Translations under genes and position numbers: made by a program
Notes under the pieces: model-generated
Seen by the model: only the letters and a program-made list of their open reading frames with translations
What the model was told of the DNA's origin: nothing
Database searches by the model: none
Source: Chitinophagaceae bacterium
GTDB lineage: Bacteria; Bacteroidota; Bacteroidia; Chitinophagales; Chitinophagaceae
Length of the DNA stretch: 33,939 bases
NCBI GenBank assembly: GCA_947454235.1
Contig: CANGIY010000030.1
Coordinates: 1-33,939, forward strand
Reading direction: 5' to 3'
Shown here: piece after piece, positions 1-9,626 of the stretch
How the letters are laid out: every line of letters starts with the position of its first letter
Position numbering within the stretch: the first letter of the stretch is position 1

Positions 1-449
1 CACAGATAGTGCTGCTCAGGAATAGTGTAAAAAGATACTTTATAAGAATGCGAAGGCTCTAGAGTTCTAGATAGCCTTGTCTGCATGTAATCCCTATCTT
101 GGGGAGTGAAGTCATAATTGTGAAAAGTCTGGAGCTGCACCATCCCCCCTCCGCTTCGTGGATATTGAAAAAAATTAGAATTTCTTGGAACTGACGCAAT
201 GGCACAACCGCCATAATAAGAGGCACAGCTATTTACATATTCAGGTATTCCTGGGTGACTGTGTCCCCAATCGGGAGCTCGCCAGCTAGAATCTAAGGTT
301 GTCCAACCTGTGCAAAAGGTTAATTCATCATCATCGCAGGGGCACTCACTAAAACTATCTAATGTACCGTTTTGGACCAAATTAATCTGCCCCCGCCCAG
401 CAAAAGGCAACCACATCAAAATCAAGGTATAAATCCATCTATTCAGCAC
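1..449 (-). CDS. Secreted protein, N-terminal part (truncated by window edge)
   Basis: I read this directly from the minus strand: an open frame of 149 codons runs from a GTG at 449 to the window edge, so the C-terminus is missing. The first residues (VLNRWIYTLILMWLPFAGRG) look like a signal peptide, followed by a mature start INLVQNGTLD. A start of the form NLVxNGxxE, followed by a Cys-rich stretch (SECPCDDDE, then TFCTGW) and an aromatic-rich beta region, is common in Bacteroidota secreted or OmpA-type proteins that begin with a carbohydrate-binding-like jelly roll; that assignment is from general family appearance only. No ATG lies in frame before codon 12, and starting there would leave only a very short hydrophobic leader, so GTG is preferred. 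Function unknown. Confidence 0.6.
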   Translation of the reverse strand, partial: MLNRWIYTLILMWLPFAGRGQINLVQNGTLDSFSECPCDDDELTFCTGWTTLDSSWRAPDWGHSHPGIPEYVNSCASYYGGCAIASVPRNSNFFQYPRSGGGMVQLQTFHNYDFTPQDRDYMQTRLSRTLEPSHSYKVSFYTIPEQHYL

Positions 450-547
450 TTCAAATGATTTGAAATAAAATTACAAAAAAATATGTAATCGTCTAAATCA
501 GAATTTTCAGGATTACAGAATTACTGGATAGATGGTGCAAGTAAAAA

Positions 548-677
548 ACTGGCGCAGGTGTTAGCGCAGCTCGTTCGTTCCACCTCATCCCCAACCCTTC
601 TCCGCCAGCAGTGAAGGGAGCAAAGATGCCTTCGGCACCTTTGCTATTTGAGTTTTTTAACTGGCGCAGGAGTTAGC
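548..677. repeat. Dispersed intergenic repeat, copy 1 (CCACCTCATCCCC type)
   Basis: The stretch from about 579 carries CCACCTCATCCCCAACCC, CTCCGCCAGC and a GATGCC-x-GGCACCTTTG part. It is bracketed by two near-identical words, CTGGCGCAGGxGTTAGCG, at about 549-566 and 660-677. The same block recurs at 10026-10130 on this strand and at 33750-33803 in the opposite orientation. It has no coding potential I would trust. It looks like a short non-autonomous or REP-like element. Confidence 0.65.
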
Positions 678-689
678 GGTGCTCACTCT

Positions 690-794
690 AACGCAGGTTT
701 GGGGCGTAAGCCTTGTGTGCGGCAACCTGCGTTGGCTAGTTTCATCGGTTTGCAACCGAGATTTTTTGATAGCTTTCCGTAGAATCTTCTACGG
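690..794. repeat. Cluster of three short inverted repeats
   Basis: Three perfect palindromes sit side by side: AACGCAGGTT (690-699) with AACCTGCGTT (724-733); TCGGTT (745-750) with AACCGA (754-759), followed by a T-run; and CCGTAGAA (777-784) with TTCTACGG (787-794). Together with copy 1 of the dispersed repeat they fill the 450-934 gap, where I see no credible gene. The 79-codon open frame at 679-918 runs through these palindromes and has no recognisable product. Confidence 0.5.
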
Positions 795-837
795 AAGTCC
801 GGCAGCAAGAATCCGTCTTGCCCTGCTCGACCATCTT

Positions 838-883
838 AAAAACAAAACCAGCACCATTCCAATAGACATTGGGGAGGTGCTGG
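838..883 (-). terminator. Rho-independent-type terminator after the T9SS cargo gene
   Basis: On the minus strand CCAGCACC (883-876) pairs with GGTGCTGG (855-848). An inner stem CCAAT/ATTGG closes a GTCT loop, and TTTTGTTTTT follows. It lies about 50 bases after the stop codon at 935 and would end the two-gene unit 9412-935. Confidence 0.75.
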
Positions 884-934
884 ACTCTCAACAAAAATCG
901 ATAGTGCTTATAGGTTAACCTTGAATTTTTATGC

Positions 935-3523
935 TTATTCTTTTACAATTTTTTGTTCTGTTTTAATGCTTCCGTTATCTAGTTTTATCACATAAACACC
1001 CGACGCCAGCGTACTCATATCAATAATAAAAACGCCTTTTTGCGTGCCAGCATGCTTGCCCGTTTTCACTATACTGCCTGCCGCATCGACAATAGTATAG
1101 TCAATTGCCCTGGCTTCGTTTTGTGTAAAATGTACCGTTACATCCTCCTGTGCAGGATTCGGCGCAATACTTACATTAATGCCTGTATTGTCATCCGTCT
1201 GTGCCATTGGTTGGCGGAATACGAGTTCAAAACGGCTATCACCTTGCGTGCCTGCTACTTCGGTAACATCAAACTTATATGATGCGCCCTTAGTCATTTG
1301 TATATACTGATTCAGATATTTGTCGTGCAGATAAGGAGTCACGTTCCAGCTCTCAGGTATTTGAGCTGGCTTTATAATGTATGTACCCTTATGCACCGAC
1401 TTTACACCCAATGGTACTACAACCTGTTCGTCGATATGACGAGTGTCTATTGAAAGCGGATGATTATCTGTACTCACTGAATAAAAGCTAAAATCACCAC
1501 CCATTGGTTTACCGGCATCTTCATTGTCTTCTTTAGAAGTAGCCTCAGGTACAAACGACAAGTTCCAATAATCGTAGGGGTAACCTTCGCCGTCGGTTAT
1601 AGAAAATACAAGATCAGTAGCAGCATGTTTCAACAGAGTAGTTGAATGTGATGCCGCTTTGTTGTTTTCAGTAAAATCGAGTGTTGCACCGTTATAAGCA
1701 GCGCGCACCTGAAATGCAGTGTTAGCCTGCAAATAATATGGCGATGCCGATGATGTTCCAATTCTGATGGCTTGAAACTGCCCACCCGAACCCATATATG
1801 GATTCCATACATAAAATGCTGACCCTGTAATATGCCCTGCTGCTTTCGCATTGTACAATATCGTTCCAATATCTACCGATGCAGGGTAAGGGTTACCCAC
1901 CATATTATAGTCTTGCCCTGAATCGGCAACACCTTTTGTCAGTGTCACAACTTGTTCGCCCTGATTGATGTTACCCCATTGAGCAACCGTAACTGCCGAT
2001 GGAGTATAGGTTTCACCCAACAAGCCTTCGCCAATCGCCCCCCTGAAAAACAACCTGATGCCCTGATATTGTTTCAATGTATTAGAATCTGCGCCACCAA
2101 CCGCCGAAGTAAAAGGCCTCCAGCCCGGGTCGCTCGCTCTATACGAATTTCCTACAGTTGGGTCATACCTGTATGCCGAAGGATTGTTGGTGATGGTAGT
2201 TCTGAAGCCATTGGCAGCTCCGCCTGTTCCGGTAATATCTATGTAGCTACCCACCTGACTCAAAGTTGTTGCCGCTGTAAACGGATGACTCCAAAACCTG
2301 TACCTTCTATATCCACCCTGTATATACTGATTTACTTTTACCATACCTGAAACCGACGCTCCGGAAGTTGTTATAGGTGCAACATAAGCTGTTGCAGTAC
2401 TATCAGAATACAGTATTAAACTGTCATTGGTAGTAAGCACACCGCTTGCAACTGTCAGGCTCTTGCGCACAGTGGCAGAGGAACCCGAAACAATTGAAAC
2501 ACCTGAAGCATTATTGACAATTAGATTTTGCACCTTGCCTGCCCCCGAAATTGTTTGGCTGGTGGTACCATTCATGCTCACCGAACCATCATTGAGTATC
2601 GACGCATTGTTCACCAGGTTGCCGTATAACTTGAGCGTATCACCACTCGCAATTCTCAAGTCGGCTCCACTACTAATAGTCAGTTTTTTAATTTCCTGCG
2701 AACTGGTTGTTATCCTCGGGCTATAGGTGGTCCCAGAAGGTATGGTTGCTGAAACACCCTTGGCTGGCACAATCCCTGATGACCAGTTTGATGCCGTATT
2801 CCATGAAGTATCTGTTCCGCCATTCCAAACTACGCTATCGTACACCTGCACTACTTTTATCGCAGTAGCCGTTCTGCAACCATTCGAAACAGAATACGAA
2901 AGCGTATCCAATCCTCCGCTTACACCATAGGCAGTACCCGCAGACGAAACTGTTGCTACCGCAGCCGTTGAAGAAGACCATGTGCCACCCGAAGTTGTAT
3001 CACTATACCCCGAACTCCCCTCGGCATTAATGCCATCAGCGCCGGTAATAGGTCCTACTGTTATAGTAGACTTAACCGCAGTTAAATTATAGATACCCGT
3101 TCCGGTTATAGCCGACGACGTGAGCTTTTGATTCACAGTATCAACCGTTGTTGAACAGTTCAATCCATACCGACTAGCAGACGTTGTATCATACGCCAGA
3201 ACCAAGTCTGCTTGGGGGTTGCCATTTAAAATACCCGTGCTATACCCCACCGTAAAACTACCTGTGTAGTTGATTGGTGTGCTGAAATTATAGACCTTTT
3301 TGATGCTCGCATTGCCATTCACCGAAACCGGTGTTGAAGATTTGGTAAGGTTTGTCGACGCAATTGTAACATCAGCCGTAGGGTTGAGTACAAGTGAATC
3401 GATTACAATTGTCGTTCCCGATTTTATGGTCATTCCCGTTGAACCCGCAGTAAAGCCTTGCCCTAACCCGGAAGTTGAAACTCCCAGCGTGAGCATTGAT
3501 CCAAATAAAATACTTTTGTTCAT
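935..3523 (-). CDS. T9SS-exported surface protein with one Ig-like domain
   Basis: 862 residues starting at the ATG at 3523 (MNKSILFGSM); the upstream in-frame TTG at 3529 is less likely. A signal peptide ends near GLGQ. Around residues 150-225 there is one BIG2/Ig-like module (SGGTWSSSTAAVATVSSAG) closely resembling the repeats of the giant gene at 16585-23541. The middle part is a Thr/Ser/Gly-rich beta region. The last about 80 residues are a type A T9SS sorting domain: IAPNPAQEDVTVHF, then ASGVYVIKLDNG and the terminal KTEQKIVKE. Such domains direct proteins through the type IX system to the cell surface or medium. The gene starts 36 bases after the stop of the S74 fibre gene, so the two are probably co-transcribed. 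Specific function unknown; no enzyme motif seen. Confidence 0.85.
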   Translation of the reverse strand: MNKSILFGSMLTLGVSTSGLGQGFTAGSTGMTIKSGTTIVIDSLVLNPTADVTIASTNLTKSSTPVSVNGNASIKKVYNFSTPINYTGSFTVGYSTGILNGNPQADLVLAYDTTSASRYGLNCSTTVDTVNQKLTSSAITGTGIYNLTAVKSTITVGPITGADGINAEGSSGYSDTTSGGTWSSSTAAVATVSSAGTAYGVSGGLDTLSYSVSNGCRTATAIKVVQVYDSVVWNGGTDTSWNTASNWSSGIVPAKGVSATIPSGTTYSPRITTSSQEIKKLTISSGADLRIASGDTLKLYGNLVNNASILNDGSVSMNGTTSQTISGAGKVQNLIVNNASGVSIVSGSSATVRKSLTVASGVLTTNDSLILYSDSTATAYVAPITTSGASVSGMVKVNQYIQGGYRRYRFWSHPFTAATTLSQVGSYIDITGTGGAANGFRTTITNNPSAYRYDPTVGNSYRASDPGWRPFTSAVGGADSNTLKQYQGIRLFFRGAIGEGLLGETYTPSAVTVAQWGNINQGEQVVTLTKGVADSGQDYNMVGNPYPASVDIGTILYNAKAAGHITGSAFYVWNPYMGSGGQFQAIRIGTSSASPYYLQANTAFQVRAAYNGATLDFTENNKAASHSTTLLKHAATDLVFSITDGEGYPYDYWNLSFVPEATSKEDNEDAGKPMGGDFSFYSVSTDNHPLSIDTRHIDEQVVVPLGVKSVHKGTYIIKPAQIPESWNVTPYLHDKYLNQYIQMTKGASYKFDVTEVAGTQGDSRFELVFRQPMAQTDDNTGINVSIAPNPAQEDVTVHFTQNEARAIDYTIVDAAGSIVKTGKHAGTQKGVFIIDMSTLASGVYVIKLDNGSIKTEQKIVKE

Positions 3524-3559
3524 CACCAAAATGTTTTTGTGTTTATCAATACACTTTGA

Positions 3560-6500
3560 TTAACGGTCAGCCTTTTTCTCAATCAATGAAGGTTTGTTGG
3601 TGAGCAATGCTTCGAGCCTTTCGAGGCGAGCCTCGTATGCTTCTTTCATTTGTGCCATATCAGCCTTCAATTGCTTATTTTCCTGTTGCAATTTTTCTGT
3701 GCGTTGCTCTAAAGCCTTCACTGCTATGAAAGTCACGCCTTCCATATCTGCCTGATTGATGGTAGTATCGTTACCAACTACACCATACTTATCATGTCCG
3801 AATGCCGCATAGAAATCTTGCGCCATTGGGCCGTAGTGACGGAACATAGCTGGGTCCTGCCCTTTGTAGTTCCAGGAACTAACCGGCATAGCCCCAATGC
3901 GTTTTAAGAATAACTCTCCGTCAACATCTGCAAAGTTTTCTTTCTTGCGCCTGTCTGAGATGGTTGACCAGCTATTGCCGCCTGCAGCCAATTGTGTACC
4001 AACTGTTGCGCCTGAGTTGGTGTATAACCTGTAACCATTCGCGAAGCGCATAGTCATTTGGTTGGTGGTGCTGGCTGAAGTTACAGTACTGGTACTACTG
4101 TCACCAATTACGCAAGCACCATTTTTAGCATTGGTTGAAACATAGCTTCCCAAAGCCATACTGGCGATACCACTTGAAGTAGCATTGAAGCCGATAGCAA
4201 CAGCATTTGTGTTCGAAGCCGTAACGGTATTACCAACACATGTGGCATTAGTACCCGAAACCGTATTCGAAATACCGATGCTTGAACCACCTGTTGATGT
4301 GAGTTGCAACCCTGCAGTAAGCGCAGTGTTTGAATATAATTTATAGCCACCTACAAATCGACCAACCATTTGGTTAGCTGCTGTATTTGACGTTACAGTT
4401 GCTGTACTATCTCCAAAAATAAACGCTCCGGCAAAACCGGCAGTTGAAACATTACTACCCATTGCCACCGATTTATTACCCGATGCTGTATTTGTAAAAC
4501 CAATCGCAGTTGAGTAATTGCCTGAAACAGTATTTGAGGCACCTATGTTGGCACCACCTTGTGCATTCAATTGAAGCCCTGATGTAAGTCCGGTATTGGT
4601 ATAAAGTTTATAACCTCCTACAAATCGACCAATCATTTGGTTAGCTGCCGTATTTGACGTTACAGTTGCAGTACTATCTCCAAAAATAAACGCTCCGGCA
4701 AAACCGGCAGTAGAAACATTACTACCCATTGCCACCGATTTATTACCCGATGCTGTATTCGTAAAACCAATTGCAGTTGAGTAATTGCCTGAAACCGTGT
4801 TTGATGCACCGATATTAGTACCGCCTTGTGCATTCAATTGTAAACCTGCATTGAGACCTGTATTTGAATACAATTTATAACCGCCCACAAAACGCATCAT
4901 CATTTGGTTCACCGCATCGTTTGAAGCAACCGTAGAAATGCTATCGCCAATTATAAATGAACCTTGTTTTGCATTAGTTGATACATTTGACCCCATTGCC
5001 ATACTGTTTAACCCGCTGGCTGTACACTTAGTTCCCATTGCAAACGAACCTGTTGCAGATGCCGTATTGGACGCGCCAATGGCTGCACTCGAAGATCCTG
5101 CCACAACATTGGAAGAACCGAGCCCAAAAGAACTTGAACCTGACACTATGTTACCTAAGCCCATTGCACCCGAATAAGCCCCTGCAGCTGTATCTGAGCG
5201 TCCCATGGCCAGGCCACCGTTTCCAGAAGCATAACTGAGGTATCCCGTCGCAAAAGCAGCCGCACCAGGCGCATAAGTTGAACTTCCAAACGCTGCTGCA
5301 CCTCCATTGTAGATTTGAAGTCCCTGAGTCATTGCAGTATTTGAAAACAGTTTATAACCACCATTGAAACGCATCATCATTTGGTTAACCGTATCATTTG
5401 ATGCGGTAGTTGTTGTACTGTCGCCAAATACGAAGGAGCCGGCATTGCCATTGGTTGATACATTACTACCCATTGCCACCGATTTATTGCCCGATGCTGT
5501 ATTCGTAAAACCAATCGAGTTTGAATAACTTCCTGACGCACTGTTTCCGTAACCTACAGCTTGCGAGTAAGCTCCTGAAACAGTATTACTCACACCCAAA
5601 GCGGAAGCTCCCAAACCAGCAACGACGTTATTTTCACCCGCAACAAACGCACCTTCACCGCTATTTTTATTTTTAAAACCTGCAGCAAAACCATATGATG
5701 AGGAAACTGAATCTGCATTACCAACGCTTACACTTTCGCTGCCTGATGCATAGTTTGATGTACCCAATGCAATCGAGGCTGCCCCTGCAGATGTACTATT
5801 ATACCCCACCGATAAACTCATTGTTCCCGATGCATTTGAACTAACCCCAAACGCTGTCGCCTGGGCACCTCCTGCCTTAGTATCATAACCCGCAGCAAAT
5901 GAATTGACACCCGAATTGGTGCTATCCCATGCTGAACCTGAAACAAATCCCGCTCTAAAAGATGCTTTTGCCGGACTCCACATCATGCGTGAACCCGCTC
6001 CTGATGCCGTAAAATTGCGACCACCACCAAAAGTTCCGGAATCAATAAAAGAACCATTTGCCTGCATCAACAAACCTCGGCTTCCATCAGCAGTTATTGT
6101 ATAACCATCGGTGTATAAATTCCTGGTCAGTGTATCATTAAAACCCGTTCTTGAAACGCTATCTACATAGTTTTTATCAGTAAGAGAACGGCTTGTATAA
6201 CTGCCTGATGTGTTCGTCATGTAACTGGCCGCACCATTCGAATCGATAGAAATCCCCTTGCTGATGCCGGTATTTGAATACAACTTATAACCACCAGAAA
6301 AACGCATCATCATTTGATTGTTCGCGTCATTGGCAGCAAAACTTGAAGAACTATCGCCGAAAACAAATGACCCAGTTTTACCATTGGTTGAAGCATTATA
6401 ACCCATTGCCACAGAAGTATTTCCTGTTGCATTCACCTGAAATCCGATTGCAGCAGAATAAGAACCAGTAGAAAAATTAGAACTACCCATAGATATAGAT

Positions 6501-9412
6501 CCCACACCCGAAGCGGTAGTATGGAGGCCCAATGCCATTGCGCCCGATGCCAAAGCTTTTGTATTACTACCCATTGCTAAACTCCCTTGTCCGGAAGATA
6601 ACGTGTTGTAACCAATAGACACTGAACCTTCTCCTGAAGCATAATTGGTATTACCCATTGCTACACTCCCTGCTCCGGTAGCGGTATCGCCTATACCCAA
6701 AGCAGTACTATAGTTTGAAGGGGCGTATGACTGGTAACCTGACGCTGTACTACCAAGGTTGGAAAGATAAAGCCCACTTAAACCATCGGGAGTTATTGTG
6801 TAGCCACTTGTGTACAAGTTGCGGGTCATTGTGTCATTAAAGGTTGCCGATGTAACGCTCGCTGAGATTGTACTATCCACATAATTTTTATCAGTGAGCG
6901 AACGGCTGGTGTAGCTGCCTGATGTGTTAGATGCATAATTAACGACACCATTCCCGTCAATTTCAATTCCCTTTGTTAAACCGGCATCAGAATATAGCTT
7001 ATACCCACCTGTGAAGCGCATTTTCATTTGGTTGGCTGCGTCATTGTACATGGTACTCGTTGTTGTATCTGAAAAAATAAACGCGCCGGGCATTCCGTTT
7101 GTCGATGCATAACTACCAAGTGCTACCGATTGTTTCCCTGAAGCTGTGACTGAATTTCCTCCCGCAATGGAATAATCGCCGGATGCTGTGGAATTTCCAC
7201 CTATCGTAGTAGAAGCTGTGCCTGATGAAATATTTGAATAACCGATGGCCGATGAACCAAATCCCGAAGCCAGATTATACCTACCTATGGTAGTACTACT
7301 AGCCCCTGATGCAGTATTTTGATTGCCCAACGATACAGCACCTTCCTGAGAAGCACTTGAAGCATATCCCAAAACTACTGTATGTGCCGCCGAAGCCGTA
7401 TTTCCTTCACCCGTTGCTGTTGAAAAATACCCTGAGGCAATATTGTTGTAACCGAAAGAAGATGAATAATTTCCAATATTCGTACTATCCCATTGTGTAC
7501 CCGAAACTCCACCAGCACGAAATGAAGCACTTCTAGGATTCCACATCATGCGTGTCCCGGCACCACTTACCGGTAAATAATACCCTGAATAAATCGTACC
7601 TGTATCTAAAACGCCGCCATTAGAATACATATTTAACCCCGTAGTACCATCAGCAGTTACCATATAGCCACTTGTGTACAAGTTTCTGGTCAATGTGTCA
7701 TTAAAAGTTGCGGACGTAACCCTTGCTGAAATCGTACTATCCACATAATTTTTATCAGTGAGCGAACGGCTACTGTAATTACCCGAAACATTGTTCATGT
7801 AATTAATCACACCGTTCGAGTCAATAGAAACTCCCTTTGTTGTTCTTGAATTTGAATACAACTTGTAGCCACCCGCAAAGCGCATCATCATTTGGTTAGC
7901 TGCATCATTCTGGGTATATCCTGTTGCTGATGTATCGCCCAAAATAAAAGACCCATTCATATTATTGGTCTTTACATTATACCCAAGTGCAAAAGAATAG
8001 GCACCTGTAGCCGAAACCTGACGACCCGCTGCAAAACTATAGTCGCCACTCGCTGTATTCGAACTACCAAGAGCGGTTGATGCAGTGCCAGAAGACGTGG
8101 AATACAGTCCAGTCGCCAATGCTCCCCAACCTGTTGCATTTGAGTTTAAACCTGTTGCCAAACTATTTTGCCCGCTCGCTGTAGTTTGATATCCCAACGA
8201 CATGGAAGCAATATTGGTTGCCTTAGCCCCAAAACCTGCGGCATGTGAATAGCTACCACTGGCTGTATCAGAATAACCAAAAGCCGAACTATAGTTACCA
8301 GTCACTGACCCAAACAAACTACCATTAATCTTACCACTCGATCCCAGTGTTAATCCCGAAGATCCATCGGCTGTAATCATGTAACCGCTTGTGTACAAAT
8401 TTCTCGTCAAAGTGTCATTGAAACCCGACCGACCAACACTATCTACGTAGTTTTTATCTGTCAACGAACGGCTGGTATAATTACCCGAAACATTGTTCAT
8501 ATAATAAATCACCCCATTCGAATCAATCGAAAGACCTTTGGTTGTCCTGGAGTTAGAATACAATTTGTATCCTCCTGCAAAACGCATCATCATTTGGTTA
8601 GCAGCATCATTGATTGTGATTGAACTACCCGATGTATCACCGAAGATAAAAGAACCACCCATGTTGTTGGTTCTTACATTATACCCCATTGCTGTTGAAT
8701 AGTTACCACTAGCCTGTACCTGTCTGCCCATTGCAAACGCATAAGTACCTGTCGCTGAGTTAGAACTTCCCAAGGCAACAGAACCGGTGCCCGAAGAAGT
8801 AGTAAACAGGCCGGCAGCCAAACTACCCCAACCCGAAGAAGTGTTATTATACCCCAGCGCGGTGCTACCCAGACCGCTTGAGGTAGACTGGTAGCCCAAT
8901 GACATTGATGCGTTTCCCGTAGCTTTAGTGAAATAACCCGCAGCCAATGCACTCGACCCGGATGCTGTATCACTATAACCTAATACAGAACTATAGTTAC
9001 CTGTAGCACTTGAAAGCGTACCGGCATTTATTTTACCATTTGCCCCAACAGTTAAACCCGTGGTGCCATCAGCGGTTATCATGTAACCGCTTGTGTACAA
9101 ATTCCTGATAAGCGTATCGTTGAACGCGGTAGCCGCAGATGTTGAATTCATCAACATTTTCCACGCTGAACCGTCATAGTAATAAAACCCGGCTGTACCG
9201 TCTGTCTGATAGATAATCAGACCGGTTGCCGGAGATGTTGGGCGTGCCGATGACGCCATTCGGGGAATCAAAAGACCCTTACCTGTCCCCGAAATTTCAA
9301 GTATTGCCGTAGCGTCTGGAGTTGTGGTTCCAATACCTACCTGACCATAACCGCGGTTGGATGACCCGCATAAAAAGGCACAAAGAATGCTGAAAAATAA
9401 AAGCTGTTTCAT
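3560..9412 (-). CDS. Giant YadA-head-type repeat fibre with C-terminal peptidase S74 chaperone
   Basis: 1950 residues from the ATG at 9412 (MKQLLFFSILCAFLC, a signal peptide); an upstream in-frame start at 9502 would add 30 residues before the signal peptide and overlap the regulatory repeats, so it is rejected. The mature N-terminus is GQVGIGTTTPDATAILEI, typical of Bacteroidota fibre-like proteins. Most of the chain is YadA/Hia-head-like units (SxAxGxxxxASGxxSxAxG). A FNDTLxRNLYTSGY module occurs five times and an ANQMMMRFxGGYKLYSN module nine times. The C-terminus has a peptidase S74 (intramolecular chaperone of endosialidase) domain: SDRRKK at residue 1819 (Ser, then Lys at +5, the self-cleavage pair known from phage endosialidase) and HYGPMAQDF. 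It ends with a coiled coil of about residues 1898-1939. No T9SS domain is seen, so its export route is unclear. Probably a trimeric extracellular fibre. Confidence 0.85.
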   Translation of the reverse strand: MKQLLFFSILCAFLCGSSNRGYGQVGIGTTTPDATAILEISGTGKGLLIPRMASSARPTSPATGLIIYQTDGTAGFYYYDGSAWKMLMNSTSAATAFNDTLIRNLYTSGYMITADGTTGLTVGANGKINAGTLSSATGNYSSVLGYSDTASGSSALAAGYFTKATGNASMSLGYQSTSSGLGSTALGYNNTSSGWGSLAAGLFTTSSGTGSVALGSSNSATGTYAFAMGRQVQASGNYSTAMGYNVRTNNMGGSFIFGDTSGSSITINDAANQMMMRFAGGYKLYSNSRTTKGLSIDSNGVIYYMNNVSGNYTSRSLTDKNYVDSVGRSGFNDTLTRNLYTSGYMITADGSSGLTLGSSGKINGSLFGSVTGNYSSAFGYSDTASGSYSHAAGFGAKATNIASMSLGYQTTASGQNSLATGLNSNATGWGALATGLYSTSSGTASTALGSSNTASGDYSFAAGRQVSATGAYSFALGYNVKTNNMNGSFILGDTSATGYTQNDAANQMMMRFAGGYKLYSNSRTTKGVSIDSNGVINYMNNVSGNYSSRSLTDKNYVDSTISARVTSATFNDTLTRNLYTSGYMVTADGTTGLNMYSNGGVLDTGTIYSGYYLPVSGAGTRMMWNPRSASFRAGGVSGTQWDSTNIGNYSSSFGYNNIASGYFSTATGEGNTASAAHTVVLGYASSASQEGAVSLGNQNTASGASSTTIGRYNLASGFGSSAIGYSNISSGTASTTIGGNSTASGDYSIAGGNSVTASGKQSVALGSYASTNGMPGAFIFSDTTTSTMYNDAANQMKMRFTGGYKLYSDAGLTKGIEIDGNGVVNYASNTSGSYTSRSLTDKNYVDSTISASVTSATFNDTMTRNLYTSGYTITPDGLSGLYLSNLGSTASGYQSYAPSNYSTALGIGDTATGAGSVAMGNTNYASGEGSVSIGYNTLSSGQGSLAMGSNTKALASGAMALGLHTTASGVGSISMGSSNFSTGSYSAAIGFQVNATGNTSVAMGYNASTNGKTGSFVFGDSSSSFAANDANNQMMMRFSGGYKLYSNTGISKGISIDSNGAASYMTNTSGSYTSRSLTDKNYVDSVSRTGFNDTLTRNLYTDGYTITADGSRGLLMQANGSFIDSGTFGGGRNFTASGAGSRMMWSPAKASFRAGFVSGSAWDSTNSGVNSFAAGYDTKAGGAQATAFGVSSNASGTMSLSVGYNSTSAGAASIALGTSNYASGSESVSVGNADSVSSSYGFAAGFKNKNSGEGAFVAGENNVVAGLGASALGVSNTVSGAYSQAVGYGNSASGSYSNSIGFTNTASGNKSVAMGSNVSTNGNAGSFVFGDSTTTTASNDTVNQMMMRFNGGYKLFSNTAMTQGLQIYNGGAAAFGSSTYAPGAAAFATGYLSYASGNGGLAMGRSDTAAGAYSGAMGLGNIVSGSSSFGLGSSNVVAGSSSAAIGASNTASATGSFAMGTKCTASGLNSMAMGSNVSTNAKQGSFIIGDSISTVASNDAVNQMMMRFVGGYKLYSNTGLNAGLQLNAQGGTNIGASNTVSGNYSTAIGFTNTASGNKSVAMGSNVSTAGFAGAFIFGDSTATVTSNTAANQMIGRFVGGYKLYTNTGLTSGLQLNAQGGANIGASNTVSGNYSTAIGFTNTASGNKSVAMGSNVSTAGFAGAFIFGDSTATVTSNTAANQMVGRFVGGYKLYSNTALTAGLQLTSTGGSSIGISNTVSGTNATCVGNTVTASNTNAVAIGFNATSSGIASMALGSYVSTNAKNGACVIGDSSTSTVTSASTTNQMTMRFANGYRLYTNSGATVGTQLAAGGNSWSTISDRRKKENFADVDGELFLKRIGAMPVSSWNYKGQDPAMFRHYGPMAQDFYAAFGHDKYGVVGNDTTINQADMEGVTFIAVKALEQRTEKLQQENKQLKADMAQMKEAYEARLERLEALLTNKPSLIEKKADR
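4340..4873 (-). repeat. Two near-identical 267-base tandem repeats inside the S74 fibre gene
   Basis: The word CATTTGGTTAGCTGC recurs at 4367 and 4634, and the following about 170 bases are almost identical, including silent positions. The period is 267 bases, or 89 residues, so the frame is kept. Coordinates of the two units are approximate (4340-4606 and 4607-4873). Other copies of the same module in this gene are much more diverged, so this pair looks like the most recent duplication. Confidence 0.8.
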
Positions 9413-9466
9413 TTTGTTGTTGAGATTTAAATAAAACAAATGAGTATCTGTAATCTGTAGCTTCGA

Positions 9467-9532
9467 CAAAAATACCCCTACGAAGAGGGGCATTTTGAAC
9501 AAGTCGATGAAACCACTTAAATAGTCGATGAA
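9467..9532 (-). promoter_or_regulatory. Promoter of the fibre gene with a paired direct repeat (LytTR-type site)
   Basis: On the minus strand TTCATCGACT occurs at 9532-9523 and again at 9511-9502, 21 bases apart (11-base spacer). After 27 bases comes TATTTTTG (9474-9467), which fits the Bacteroidota -7 box TAnnTTTG. No good -33 TTG is at the normal distance, as expected if an activator replaces it. A start near 9461 would give a leader of about 49 bases. Two direct repeats two helical turns apart are the known layout for LytTR-domain response regulators; the regulator itself is not in this window. Confidence 0.6.
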
Positions 9533-9556
9533 ATAAGTTTCGCCGCTGTTCTATCT

Positions 9557-9626
9557 GAAAAAAACCGCCTGAATGAATTTGAATACCCGGTTTTCGAACG
9601 CTATTTACACTCCCCACCCAGGCGGT
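9557..9626 (-). terminator. Possible long-loop terminator at the end of the small membrane gene
   Basis: On the minus strand ACCGCCTG (9626-9619) and CAGGCGGT (9571-9564) are perfect inverted copies, followed by a run of seven T. The loop is long (47 bases) and contains the last codons and stop of the small gene. The T-run favours a terminator; the loop length argues against it. Confidence 0.35.

Noticed and set aside
679-918. Open frame of 79 codons on the plus strand
   Set aside because: It runs through three palindromes and the terminator of the minus-strand gene, with no protein family resemblance.
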